Below, piece by piece: positions 7,706 through 15,874 of a DNA stretch of 55,636 nucleotides. A program made the translations under genes and the position numbers. The notes beneath the pieces are model-generated. The model searched no databases, had not been told where the DNA came from, and saw only the letters and a list, made by a program, of their open reading frames with translations. Numbering within the stretch: the first letter of the stretch is position 1; each line of letters opens with the position of its first letter. Source of the DNA: Candidatus Rifleibacteriota bacterium (GTDB lineage: Bacteria; Riflebacteria; Ozemobacteria; Ozemobacterales; Ozemobacteraceae); the NCBI GenBank assembly GCA_022704885.1, contig JAKJFO010000005.1, positions 387 to 56,022 of the forward strand, given 5' to 3'.

Positions 7706-8248
7706 TCAGCCGTTGGACTGGTCGAGGTGACCTTCGCGGATCAGTCGGTATTCGCCGGTTTCGGTATTGAGATCATAAATATTAAAATTGGTGCGAATAT
7801 TGAAACCTTCATAATGAACGGCAAAATTAACCGAAGCCGAGCCTTTCTGCTGACAACTGCGGATTCGATGAAAGACATTGCAGGGCCAGACCAGCATACC
7901 GGGGCCATCGTAAGCCAGCTCGCCATCGATAACGATTTTGTCTGCTGTCACATCAACTTTGACGATACGGCCATGCTGCTTCGTGTAGATTTCGACATGA
8001 CGCTCACCCGAAAGTACCATAAGATTATCAGCCTGGTGCGGGTGCATGTACCACGGGCGCTCAACGTCACCGACCGGGCCCGGCGACACCGCGCCGCCCA
8101 CATGCAGCACCCGGTCTATTGCATCGATGCGCGGCAGTTCTTTGACGCTCAGGCAGTCAAAGCTGACACCCGGCGTACGCCGGAAAATCTTCATCGGAAT
8201 AATTTTATAAAGACCATCTATCTGTTGAACAACACCGGTAGCGGTCAT
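7706..8248 (-). CDS. Cupin-fold protein
   Basis: This 180-residue protein has a single cupin-like beta barrel. The first cupin motif appears as WYMHPHQADNLMVLSGERHVE, with two His and a later Glu at metal-ligand spacing. The second is weaker (GPGMLVWPCNVFHRI, one His). The length and the ending (EYRLIREGHL) fit small sugar- or acid-binding cupins, including dTDP-sugar epimerase relatives, but the substrate cannot be told. The ATG at 8248 has AAGGAG 8 nt before it, which rules against the longer start at 8275. Confidence 0.75.
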   Translation of the reverse strand: MTATGVVQQIDGLYKIIPMKIFRRTPGVSFDCLSVKELPRIDAIDRVLHVGGAVSPGPVGDVERPWYMHPHQADNLMVLSGERHVEIYTKQHGRIVKVDVTADKIVIDGELAYDGPGMLVWPCNVFHRIRSCQQKGSASVNFAVHYEGFNIRTNFNIYDLNTETGEYRLIREGHLDQSNG

Positions 8249-8435
8249 TGTGTTCTCCTTGATATGATATTTCAAACAATTTTACCACAATCGAACCAGC
8301 CCGCCTCATACAAATGTTCAGACTTAGCAAAAATTCAGCCTTAAGTGGGATTAACTATGTTCGTAAATTTATAGCAACAAGCTATGCCTTTTTTTTACCC
8401 GTGCTCTCGACAGGGTCTCAACGCTACAACTCTCA

Positions 8436-8540
8436 CCAGGCGCAATCTATGGTAAATAGCTATGGCTTTGCGTCAATATTGCCTGGCTCGGCAGGGCTGC
8501 TCTATCCTGCGCAGCCCTGCATAAGCACATCCTTGTGCAA
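8436..8540. other. Possible structured RNA element in a divergent intergenic region
   Basis: The ~520-nt region between the cupin gene and the secreted protein has no convincing gene but unusually rich dyad structure. CCAGGCGCAA (8436-8445) pairs with TTGCG (8468-8472) and CCTGG (8482-8486), enclosing a small CTAT/ATAG hairpin. Next comes a perfect 10-bp inverted repeat, GCAGGGCTGC (8491-8500) with GCAGCCCTGC (8511-8520). A GCACA-TCCT-TGTGC hairpin follows (8525-8538). No U-tract follows on either strand, so simple terminators are unlikely. It matches no riboswitch class that I recognise. The strand is unknown. Confidence 0.35.
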
Positions 8541-8768
8541 AAAGTTTTCGCTTATGAGATCCCTGTCTGCGCACTCAAAATAGGATTGCACCCGTAACTG
8601 AATCTTTGCCATGCTCAGAGTTTAGGGCTGAAGAGCCGAAGATAAAAGTTGTAACCTGTTGAACTCAGGTGTGCTGACAGAGGGCATTTAAAATGTACCC
8701 TTCCCGCCCCCGGGCACTGATGATAGCCTGAAAGATACAGGAAATCGAAGTAACAGGAGAGTATCAGA

Positions 8769-9620
8769 ATGAATAAGTTCAAGCTCATGACCTTTTGTCT
8801 GGTGGCATTGTTCGTCGTGCTTTCAGTCAGCGCTGAAGCCAGCCTTTATCTAAGTACGGGCAAATACACCTTTAACGTACAGGTTAGAAACAGCAGTTTT
8901 AAAGACATTCCATTTGCCAGGGGCCGGGTCTACGTAACCGGCACCACTGCGCGCATCGACGTCGAAGCCGATGGTTACCGTTCCGGCTACGAGTACGTCT
9001 ATCTACGCGACAACGTGACCAGCTATTATGCCCAGGTTCGCCTTGACGACCCGACAGTCTGGGTAAACGTTCGCGATGACGCCAACAAACCAATTGCAAA
9101 CAGCTATGTTTCCCACACATCGCAGAGCATGTACTGGGGCGATGAATTCGGTATGCGCGGCTACTTTCCGGTTGAAGGCTTTGAGAGTCTGACAGTGAGA
9201 GATCTCGATATACTGGTAAACAACATGTATGCCTTTGCTCCCCGGGTTTATCTGACCCGAAGCGGCAACAACTGGAACTTTGAAATCATCGTCAAACGCC
9301 GCGACATGAACAGCATGTTTTCGAACCGTTTTGAAATCATCGCGAAACGCGACCCGGTCAGCGAACCGGCACCAGCCGCTGAACTCATCGCCATGGCCGA
9401 AGACTATGTTGCAAACATGAGTGCCGCAGCTGAGACACGCAGTGAAGAAGAAATTCTGATCATGCACAACCGCCTTGAATCTACCGCTGCTTATCTGCTC
9501 AGCGTCTGGCCGACAACTGAAGCCGAAACCCGCAGTCAGATCATCACGCTGCTTCCGGTCGAGAGTCCGCTCACAAGAGCTCTCAGATCAATCAGCCAGT
9601 TCGAAAACCTGCACAGGTAA
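8769..9620 (+). CDS. Secreted beta-rich protein of unknown function
   Basis: This 283-residue protein has a clear signal peptide (MNKFKLMTFCLVALFVVLSVSAEAS). Residues 30-180 look like tandem Ig/carboxypeptidase-regulatory-like strands (for example ARIDVEADGYRSGYEYVYL and TVWVNVRDDANKPIANSYV). Residues about 175-200 contain two similar segments (FEIIVKRRD and FEIIAKRDP). The C-terminal 80 residues are helical and acidic. The protein is likely periplasmic. AACAGGAGA precedes the ATG. It is followed by its own terminator and appears monocistronic. Confidence 0.78.
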   Translation: MNKFKLMTFCLVALFVVLSVSAEASLYLSTGKYTFNVQVRNSSFKDIPFARGRVYVTGTTARIDVEADGYRSGYEYVYLRDNVTSYYAQVRLDDPTVWVNVRDDANKPIANSYVSHTSQSMYWGDEFGMRGYFPVEGFESLTVRDLDILVNNMYAFAPRVYLTRSGNNWNFEIIVKRRDMNSMFSNRFEIIAKRDPVSEPAPAAELIAMAEDYVANMSAAAETRSEEEILIMHNRLESTAAYLLSVWPTTEAETRSQIITLLPVESPLTRALRSISQFENLHR

Positions 9621-9631
9621 TTTCTACAGAT

Positions 9632-9675
9632 AAAAAAGCCGGGCAGTCGCAGATGCGGCTGCCCGGCCTTTTTTG
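9632..9675. terminator. Bidirectional intrinsic terminator
   Basis: AAAAAAGCCGGGCAG, a loop and CTGCCCGGCCTTTTTT form a strong symmetric hairpin with A- and T-tracts on both sides. It ends the secreted-protein gene on the plus strand and the converging 9694-10113 gene on the minus strand. Confidence 0.93.
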
Positions 9676-9693
9676 CGCGCACAATGCCAAGTT

Positions 9694-10113
9694 TCATCCT
9701 TTGACTGGTATGATTTCCTGGCCTGCTCCATCGACTACGACAACGACCCAGCCGCTGCCATCGTGCTCATCGAACCACAGCATTTTAAGTTTACGACCTT
9801 TGTAGAAATTGCTGCGCCAGTATTCAAGAACTTCACCACGATAAGAGTTTCTGGCATAGTTGTCTGCGTCATACAGCATCGGAAATCTTTGTCTGATCTG
9901 GTCGACAGAAAGGCCCTTCACAATCCGGCTATTATGAGTGTCTCTTAAAACAAATTTCTGCAGCAACTCTTCACTACAGCTTTCATTTGACATGATCCAA
10001 CACAGGTATGACGGATTGTGTAACTGCAAAGATCCGAAGCGTATCCTGGCAGCTGAGTAAAGGCCCAGCAAAGCCATGATCAACAACATTGTCCTTAATA
10101 AATATTTGCGCAT
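9694..10113 (-). CDS. Small exported or membrane-anchored hypothetical protein
   Basis: This 139-residue protein was not recognised. It begins with a basic-hydrophobic segment (MRKYLLRTMLLIMALLGLYSAA) that can be a signal peptide or anchor. The rest is a soluble domain with two cysteines (CWIMSNESC) and a C-terminal strand-turn-strand (KLMLWFDEHDGSGWVVVVVDG-type pattern). That pattern resembles small periplasmic beta domains. It ends at the shared terminator. It lies 79 nt downstream of the ABC ATPase gene and could be read through from it. Confidence 0.6.
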   Translation of the reverse strand: MRKYLLRTMLLIMALLGLYSAARIRFGSLQLHNPSYLCWIMSNESCSEELLQKFVLRDTHNSRIVKGLSVDQIRQRFPMLYDADNYARNSYRGEVLEYWRSNFYKGRKLKMLWFDEHDGSGWVVVVVDGAGQEIIPVKG

Positions 10114-10165
10114 GACAAGCCCTTCTGCAAATCTGTCGAGAGCGTCACCTAAGCTGCTCCAGCAT

Positions 10166-10190
10166 TGATCAGGCGATTTCGACCTGATCA
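10166..10190. repeat. Perfect inverted repeat just after the ABC ATPase gene
   Basis: TGATCAGG (10166-10173) and CCTGATCA (10183-10190) are perfect arms around a 9-nt loop, starting 3 nt beyond the ATPase stop (minus strand). There is no T-tract, so it may be a processing or weak termination hairpin rather than a classical terminator. Confidence 0.6.
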
Positions 10191-10192
10191 GG

Positions 10193-11080
10193 TCAGTTCT
10201 TTTCGTGACGGGTGATGGCTTTGAAGAGTTCTTCGAGGGTCATGCCAGAACTGCTCTGCGACTTCACCTTGAAGTTGGCGAGAATCCTGGCAAGTTCTTC
10301 TTCGGAGCAGTCTCTGACTACCAGTTCAAGTTCGGCGCCATTGGCTCTGACAGCCAGCATAGCCGGGTGAGTCGGCAAAGTTTCGACAGCATTTTCAAGC
10401 TGCAGGGTAACTTTGCGAATACTGGCGGCAAGATCGTCTTTGCTGCAGTCAACGACGAAGCGGCCGCCAGAAAGAATCAGCACATGATCGCAGACGCCCG
10501 ATATATCTTTAAGTTCATGCGAAGAGAGAACGACAGTAACGCCCTTTTCGACAAGAGATTCGATCAGACTGTTGAGAATTTCTTCGCGAGCCACGGCATC
10601 GACACCACCAACCGGTTCGTCGAGCAGAAGCACCTTTGGCTCGGTAGCCAGCGCGAAGGCAAGCTGCAGCTTTCGCTTTGTTCCCTTGCTGAAAGTGGCT
10701 ATTTTCTGATCTGCTGCGATGGCGAACTCGTTAAGAGTCTTTTCGTAGAGAGCCTGGTTCCAGGTCGGATACATCTGAGAGAAGGTATGGGCAAGCACAG
10801 TCGGAGTCATCCAGGGGTAGAGATGGCACTCTTCATCGACCAGCACGCAGCTCTGCCGCAGCACCGACGGGTTCTGCTCCGGGTCGATGCCGAGCACAGC
10901 CGCATTTCCCGAGACCGGCCTGAGACTGCCGTTAAGAATGTTCAGCAGAGTAGTTTTGCCGGCACCATTGCGACCGAGCAGCGCAACGACTTTTCCTGAT
11001 TCTATCTTCGTGCTGACGCGATTGAGAACCTTATGGCCATTGTACGACATGTCAATCTGGCTGATATTGATCGCTTCCAT
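10193..11080 (-). CDS. ABC transporter ATP-binding subunit (YtrB-like)
   Basis: This 295-residue ATPase has Walker A LLGRNGAGKTTLL, signature TFSKGTKRKLQLA, Walker B VLLLDEPVGGVD and the H-loop VLSSHEL. The signature FSKGTKRK, in place of LSGGQ, is common in the YtrB/CcmA-like drug or antimicrobial-peptide exporter branch. The last ~80 residues form an extra regulatory region. AGGAGG precedes the ATG, which lies one base after the stop of the GntR gene. With the permease upstream it forms an ABC-2 exporter. Confidence 0.9.
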   Translation of the reverse strand: MEAINISQIDMSYNGHKVLNRVSTKIESGKVVALLGRNGAGKTTLLNILNGSLRPVSGNAAVLGIDPEQNPSVLRQSCVLVDEECHLYPWMTPTVLAHTFSQMYPTWNQALYEKTLNEFAIAADQKIATFSKGTKRKLQLAFALATEPKVLLLDEPVGGVDAVAREEILNSLIESLVEKGVTVVLSSHELKDISGVCDHVLILSGGRFVVDCSKDDLAASIRKVTLQLENAVETLPTHPAMLAVRANGAELELVVRDCSEEELARILANFKVKSQSSSGMTLEELFKAITRHEKN

Positions 11081-11081
11081 G

Positions 11082-11462
11082 TTATTTTACCTCCTGTTGA
11101 TCGAGCACTGCATCAAAGATTTTACGCACATGCTGCCGGTCAAGGTTCATACTGCGCGCGATGGCGATGATCTCAAGAATGTGCTTCTCCATTTGCGCCT
11201 GCGCCTGTTCGAGTAGATCGTCTGCCGACTTTGGCGTCACATAGGCACCCTGACCACGTTTGAAGTAGATGGTTCCGGCATTGGCGAGCTCCTGGTAGGC
11301 GCGCGCGATGGTATTGGGGTTTACCTTCAGCGAAATCGCGAGGTCTCTGATCGAGGGAAGTCGGTCATCGGCCGCGAAGACGCCCGAGAGTATTTCGCGC
11401 TGCATGCCTTCGATAATCTGCTGGTAAATGGGAACCGGTGAGCTTTCGTTGATTCTGATCAT
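11082..11462 (-). CDS. GntR-family transcriptional regulator, YtrA subfamily
   Basis: This 126-residue regulator has the short YtrA layout: a winged helix (SIRDLAISLKVNPNTIARAY, then TIYFKRGQGAYVT) followed by only two helices in place of a large effector domain. It overlaps the permease gene by 4 bp (11459-11462) and is followed directly by the ATPase. YtrA proteins repress their own ABC operons and respond to cell-envelope stress. A matching dyad lies on the operon promoter (13515-13564). Confidence 0.92.
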   Translation of the reverse strand: MIRINESSPVPIYQQIIEGMQREILSGVFAADDRLPSIRDLAISLKVNPNTIARAYQELANAGTIYFKRGQGAYVTPKSADDLLEQAQAQMEKHILEIIAIARSMNLDRQHVRKIFDAVLDQQEVK

Positions 11463-13417
11463 GATTGGCCACCGCCTTTCACCATACGTGTATAAAGAGC
11501 CTCAAAGGAAGTCCGTTTGATGACCTGCATACTGGCAATATCGATCTCGTTAATTTCGTTGGCGGTTTCGATCATGAAGCGGTTACCGGCGAGATGAAAA
11601 GCGCGGTTCATCGGCAGGCCTATCCTGCTCGAACTGTCATTTTTCGGGCTGTTGAAGCTTTCAAATTCACTGATCTGGCCGGTAGTAAAATCCAGCGCCA
11701 GATGTTTGCAGATAAGGGGTTTTGTATTATGTGAACTATAGAATACAAAAGCCTTGTCGCGACTTTCTGTCAGCATGGCATCTATACGACCAGGCTGTTC
11801 AGGCCGGAAGAGTTCTTTAGTGTTGCCGTCAGGATCGATCTCGATCAAACTCTGCATGGTTGAATTGAAATAAGCCGAATCTCCAGGCAGGTAAAGTGCA
11901 GCAACGATTTTACCGGCTGCGTTTATACCGGCAACTTCCACTCTTTCGTTGATCTGGTCCAGATAACGGGTTCTTCCGTCAAGCCAGGCGACGACCAACA
12001 TGTGGCTACCGGTTTTACTTTCTCTATCCCAGTTATAAACATCGAAAACAATATAATCGCTGCAGACGGCAACCACTTCGGCGTCGGGATCGACCGGCAG
12101 TAGAGTGCGTTTACCATCAGCAATCGATACGAGAGTAAGCTTGTCTTTGGCTTCGTCAGACTTGCCGCAGATATAGACATCTGCAGGCTTACCAGCCTCT
12201 TGTGCCGGCATAACGATGAATTCTCTGAAATCAAAACCCTTCTGTACACTGAACACGACCTTGTTGCCACGCTCTTTTTCGTAGAGATTGAATTCGGTGA
12301 TTACACTCTGACCGTTTTTGATTGTCTCAACATAGATAAAGCGCCTGTCATCGATCAGTTTCCAGCAGTCGAGCTTGTCTCTCGCCGGAGACGGCAGCTG
12401 AACCAGAGGATTGCCATGATGATCGTAGATCGTATCATCGAGACCACGCAATAGCCCGGCGAAAAAACTTGCCTGGTTGATATTGATAAAGCCTTCATTA
12501 GCTATCTTCTCATAACCAACAAAACTGCTCATTCGACTGCCCAGCTGTCTTACGCCACCTGTCTCAAGATTCTGAACCAGCAGTCGGCGCGAATAATAGC
12601 GGTTTGTATCGACGATATCCCACCAGCGCGGAATTTCTGATACACGCCAGAGTATCTGGCGGCCACCATTGAGCGGAACCCAGCTTGGATTGCTGATTTC
12701 ATCGATCTGCCATGATCTTTCTGCGAAGGCGCCCAGCAGCGACCAGCAGAGAGAAAGCGCGATGGCAGCGACAAGCAGCAGCAGAATTCCCTTGATTCCT
12801 CGCATCTGCGAAGTCATGGTGCGATCAGACATGAATACGATCAGCGACAGCGACAGAAAAACAACAACCAGAAAAACTGTCAGCAGACCTAGATTTATCG
12901 TGGTTACCGTAAGAAGGCTGCTGGCAACGGCAACGGCCAGCGAACCAGTGATAAGAGTAGCTATAGTGGCGAATCCTCTCGGCAACATGCTGGTAAAATA
13001 TCCGTAAGAGATGATAACCAGAGGAACACCGGCAGCCAGAGCCGGGCTGGAGCGGAAAAATTTTAAAAAGTCGCCCGGTGACATACCGCACAGAAGTGCC
13101 AGAATGAAATAAAAGACATAAAGAAGAGCTGCGTAAGCGACAGCGAAAAGAAGCTTGGCGAGCCAGAGTCGACCACGACTGACCGGAAGCGACAACAGGA
13201 AAGGAAAGGTGCGGTTGTTCACTTCGGAGCTGATCTGGTGGTTGGCCGCAAGATAGATGAAGAGTGGGCCCTGCAGAACGAAGAGAAGGAACATGGCAAT
13301 GCCAGCATCCAGCTGTTTGAACCAGGAGGCCAGCAGCAGTGATACCACTGCCACCGCCAGAATGATAAGGAAGTACATTCTCTGTTCGAGGTAGTCCTTG
13401 AATAATATTGACCTCAT
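11459..13417 (-). CDS. ABC-2 type permease fused to a large extracytoplasmic domain
   Basis: This 652-residue protein has a normal ABC-2 permease half of about 235 residues with seven likely membrane helices (for example YFLIILAVAVVSLLLASWF, LLFAVAYAALLYVFYFILAL and GILLLLVAAIALSLCWSLLG). After the seventh helix come some 400 soluble residues with repeated short strand units, such as DRRFIYVETIKNGQSVITEF and SDYIVFDVYNWDRESKTGSH. These suggest a beta-propeller-like domain on the outer face of the membrane. Such a domain is not part of ordinary permeases and may sense or bind a ligand. It is the first gene of the operon, 98 nt after the operator. Confidence 0.82.
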   Translation of the reverse strand: MRSILFKDYLEQRMYFLIILAVAVVSLLLASWFKQLDAGIAMFLLFVLQGPLFIYLAANHQISSEVNNRTFPFLLSLPVSRGRLWLAKLLFAVAYAALLYVFYFILALLCGMSPGDFLKFFRSSPALAAGVPLVIISYGYFTSMLPRGFATIATLITGSLAVAVASSLLTVTTINLGLLTVFLVVVFLSLSLIVFMSDRTMTSQMRGIKGILLLLVAAIALSLCWSLLGAFAERSWQIDEISNPSWVPLNGGRQILWRVSEIPRWWDIVDTNRYYSRRLLVQNLETGGVRQLGSRMSSFVGYEKIANEGFININQASFFAGLLRGLDDTIYDHHGNPLVQLPSPARDKLDCWKLIDDRRFIYVETIKNGQSVITEFNLYEKERGNKVVFSVQKGFDFREFIVMPAQEAGKPADVYICGKSDEAKDKLTLVSIADGKRTLLPVDPDAEVVAVCSDYIVFDVYNWDRESKTGSHMLVVAWLDGRTRYLDQINERVEVAGINAAGKIVAALYLPGDSAYFNSTMQSLIEIDPDGNTKELFRPEQPGRIDAMLTESRDKAFVFYSSHNTKPLICKHLALDFTTGQISEFESFNSPKNDSSSRIGLPMNRAFHLAGNRFMIETANEINEIDIASMQVIKRTSFEALYTRMVKGGGQS

Positions 13418-13514
13418 AATGCGCTCCTTACAGAATAATTTGCATAATCCCGGTAACCTCTCCTGTTAACAGCCAACACTTGTTCCTGTGCACCGGACTT
13501 TGTGTTTTACTGTT

Positions 13515-13564
13515 TTAGTGTGTTACTCTACTAATACACTAACCGATTTTAGCAAATGTGTCAA
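13515..13564 (-). promoter_or_regulatory. YtrA-type operator overlapping a sigma-70 promoter
   Basis: On the minus strand TTGACA (13564-13559), 17 nt and TAGTGT (13541-13536) form the promoter of the permease-regulator-ATPase operon. Over its -10 lies the dyad TTAGTGTGTTA (13515-13525) / TAATACACTAA (13532-13542), with one mismatch in 11 pairs. The AGTGT-n-ACACT pattern is close to the AGTGTA-n13-TACACT operator known for Bacillus YtrA. Autorepression by the GntR protein is likely. Confidence 0.72.
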
Positions 13565-13755
13565 CTACTTCTGGAAAAATTTCATAAATCTGCATTATTG
13601 CTGCAGAACTCGTGCAACATATTGTACAGTCACAACGTTTTATAGATGTCATGGCAGAGGCATAGCTCTTCTTCGATATTCGGATTCGAGTGCAACTTGT
13701 CGATAGGTGAAGAGACTATTTTTGTGTGGCTGGTATCAGCCGGGAGAGCCTCATT

Positions 13756-14832
13756 ATGGATGAACAACTTGCCGATATTCTCAAACTCGGCTATAAGATG
13801 GGTGCTTCAGACGTACACCTGCATTCAGGAATTCCACCGGTATTCAGAGTTGCCGGAACGATTCAGATATCATCAAACCTGCCTCTGAGCGACGCAGAAC
13901 TGCGCCGCTTTTTTGAATCTACAGCCACTCCCACCATTCGGCGAATTTTCGATGCCCGCAAAGACGTCGACTATTCAGTCTCAGTGCCAGGAGTCAGCCG
14001 TTTCAGAGTAAACTGCTTTCTGCAACAGGGCACTCTTGCCTTCGTTTTCAGACAGATTCCCTTTGATCTGCCAACAATTGATTCGATACAGATTCCCAGC
14101 GTTATCGTCGATTCAATTCAGCGCCGACGAGGGCTATTTTTGCTTTGCGGCCCGACCGGATCCGGCAAAAGCACGACAATTGCGGCGTTGCTGCAGTTCA
14201 TCAACGAAAACTACCAGGTGCGCGTGGTCACTCTTGAAGACCCGATCGAATTTCTGTTTCGCGATGCCAAGGCCGAATTTCTGCAACGCGAACTGCGACG
14301 CGATTTCATGAGCTTTCCGGAAGCGTTGCGCGGCGCTCTGCGCCAGGACCCAGACGTCATTCTGATCGGTGAGATGCGCGAAGCGGAAACGATGGAACTC
14401 GCTCTTACCGCTGCAGAAACCGGACATCTCGTCATTTCGACGCTGCATGCCAGCAGCACAGCATCGGCTATTGCGCGCATCATGGGCGTCTTTCCGACCG
14501 ATGCCCGTGAATTCATACGCGATCAGCTGGCTGCAGTGCTTATCGGCATTGTATCTCAAGCCCTGATTCCCAAAAAAGACGAGCCCAGCAAGCGGGTAGC
14601 CGTCAGAGAAATTCTGCTGAACACCCCTGCCATGTCGAACCTTATCAGAAGCGAAAAACATGAACAGATTCCGATGTTTCTGGAAACCGGCGCCGATATT
14701 GGCATGATATCGATGAATGCTGCACTTGAAGACCTGATCGTCAAAAAGCTGATTGCCAGCGAACAGGCCTTTCCATACAGCCCTGAGCCTGAAGCTCTCA
14801 TGACCAGACTCGAAAGGAAGGGACTGTTATGA
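13756..14832 (+). CDS. pilT: PilT-family twitching/retraction ATPase
   Basis: This 358-residue hexameric secretion ATPase has the PilT N-terminal region (GYKMGASDVHLHSGIPPVFR), Walker A GPTGSGKS (132-139), Asp box TLEDPIE, Walker B DVILIGEMRE and His box TGHLVISTLHA. PilT proteins power retraction of type IV filaments. The ATG at 13756 with a GGGAGAG site is preferred over a GTG at 13726. Its stop overlaps the next PilT gene (ATGA). No extension ATPase (PilB/GspE) is present in the window. Confidence 0.9.
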   Translation: MDEQLADILKLGYKMGASDVHLHSGIPPVFRVAGTIQISSNLPLSDAELRRFFESTATPTIRRIFDARKDVDYSVSVPGVSRFRVNCFLQQGTLAFVFRQIPFDLPTIDSIQIPSVIVDSIQRRRGLFLLCGPTGSGKSTTIAALLQFINENYQVRVVTLEDPIEFLFRDAKAEFLQRELRRDFMSFPEALRGALRQDPDVILIGEMREAETMELALTAAETGHLVISTLHASSTASAIARIMGVFPTDAREFIRDQLAAVLIGIVSQALIPKKDEPSKRVAVREILLNTPAMSNLIRSEKHEQIPMFLETGADIGMISMNAALEDLIVKKLIASEQAFPYSPEPEALMTRLERKGLL

Positions 14833-15872
14833 GCAATCTGCTGCAACCGCTTATCGAAGAAGCACTCAAGCATGGCGCCTATGACCTGCATATAAAATCG
14901 GCTTTTCCGCCCATCATGCGGGTTGCCAACGAGATCAGGCGCATGGATGTACCGGCATTTTCTCCCAAAGAGATGGAACAGCTGGTCATCTCGCTGCTCG
15001 ATGAGAACCAGCGCAAGGCCTTCAAGGCAAGAGGACAGATCGACTGCTCGTTCACCATTCCGAACATTATAAGAGTCAGAGCGAATATTTTCTTTCAGCG
15101 CAACAGCCTGGCCATCTCATGTCGCCTCGTGCCGCCGGCACCGCCTGATATGGCCACTCTCGGCTTCGTGCAGGAAGTAACTGATACGCTGCTGAAGATC
15201 AACAACGGCATGATACTGATCACCGGAGCCACCAACTCAGGAAAATCGACCACCGCTGCCAGCTTTATCGACCTGGTCGCCCGCCACCATGCAATGCATA
15301 TAATCACAATTGAAGACCCGGTTGAATATGTATTTCCCAAATACCCCAAGTCAATTATCAGCCAGCGCCAGATCGGCGAAGACACACCTGACTTTCATAC
15401 CGGCCTGAACTCGGCATTGCGCCAGGATCCTGACGTAGTATTGATCGGCGAACTGCGCGATCTCGAAACCGTTGAAACCTGCCTGAAAGCCGCAGAAACC
15501 GGGCATCTCGTCGTCGCCACCCTGCACACTTCGAACGCCGTGCAGAGCATAACCCGCATGATCAATATCTTTCCGTCACATCAGCGCGACAACATCCGGT
15601 TCATGATTTCGAGTTCTCTTAAATGCGTGCTGTCGCAGGTGCTGCTGCCTTCGGCCGACCACAAAAAACGCGTGCTCGCCTACGAAATTCTGCCGATGCT
15701 TCCCTCGGTCAGCAATCTGATCAGGCAACGCAAGATTCATGAGATTCATTCGGTCATGCGACTTGGTCAGAGATCTGGCTGCATTCCGATGAATACAGTG
15801 GTTAAAGACCTTATCAAGCGAAAGCTGGTTCGGCATGAGGACGTGCCACCAGAATTCCTCGAGGAGAAATAA
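14829..15872 (+). CDS. Second PilT-family ATPase (PilU-like)
   Basis: This 347-residue protein is homologous to the preceding one and shares its N-terminal pattern (LKHGAYDLHIKSAFPPIMRV). It has a variant P-loop GATNSGKS (133-140), with Asn in the place of the usual Gly; the GK[ST] core is intact. The Asp box (TIEDPVE), Walker B (DVVLIGELRD) and His box (TGHLVVATLHT) are complete. A PilT followed by a diverged copy is the PilT/PilU arrangement, in which the second ATPase supports the first. The genes overlap by 4 bp. Confidence 0.88.
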   Translation: MSNLLQPLIEEALKHGAYDLHIKSAFPPIMRVANEIRRMDVPAFSPKEMEQLVISLLDENQRKAFKARGQIDCSFTIPNIIRVRANIFFQRNSLAISCRLVPPAPPDMATLGFVQEVTDTLLKINNGMILITGATNSGKSTTAASFIDLVARHHAMHIITIEDPVEYVFPKYPKSIISQRQIGEDTPDFHTGLNSALRQDPDVVLIGELRDLETVETCLKAAETGHLVVATLHTSNAVQSITRMINIFPSHQRDNIRFMISSSLKCVLSQVLLPSADHKKRVLAYEILPMLPSVSNLIRQRKIHEIHSVMRLGQRSGCIPMNTVVKDLIKRKLVRHEDVPPEFLEEK

Positions 15873-15874
15873 AC

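Noticed and set aside
8314..8583. 89-codon plus-strand frame in the intergenic region
   Set aside because: No ribosome binding site, composition unlike neighbours, and it runs through a strong inverted-repeat region; treated as non-coding.
10166..10190. Classical intrinsic terminator after the ABC ATPase
   Set aside because: The perfect stem is not followed by a T-tract on either strand, so it is listed only as an inverted repeat.
10205..10999. 264-codon plus-strand frame
   Set aside because: Antisense to the ABC ATPase, whose motifs are complete on the minus strand.
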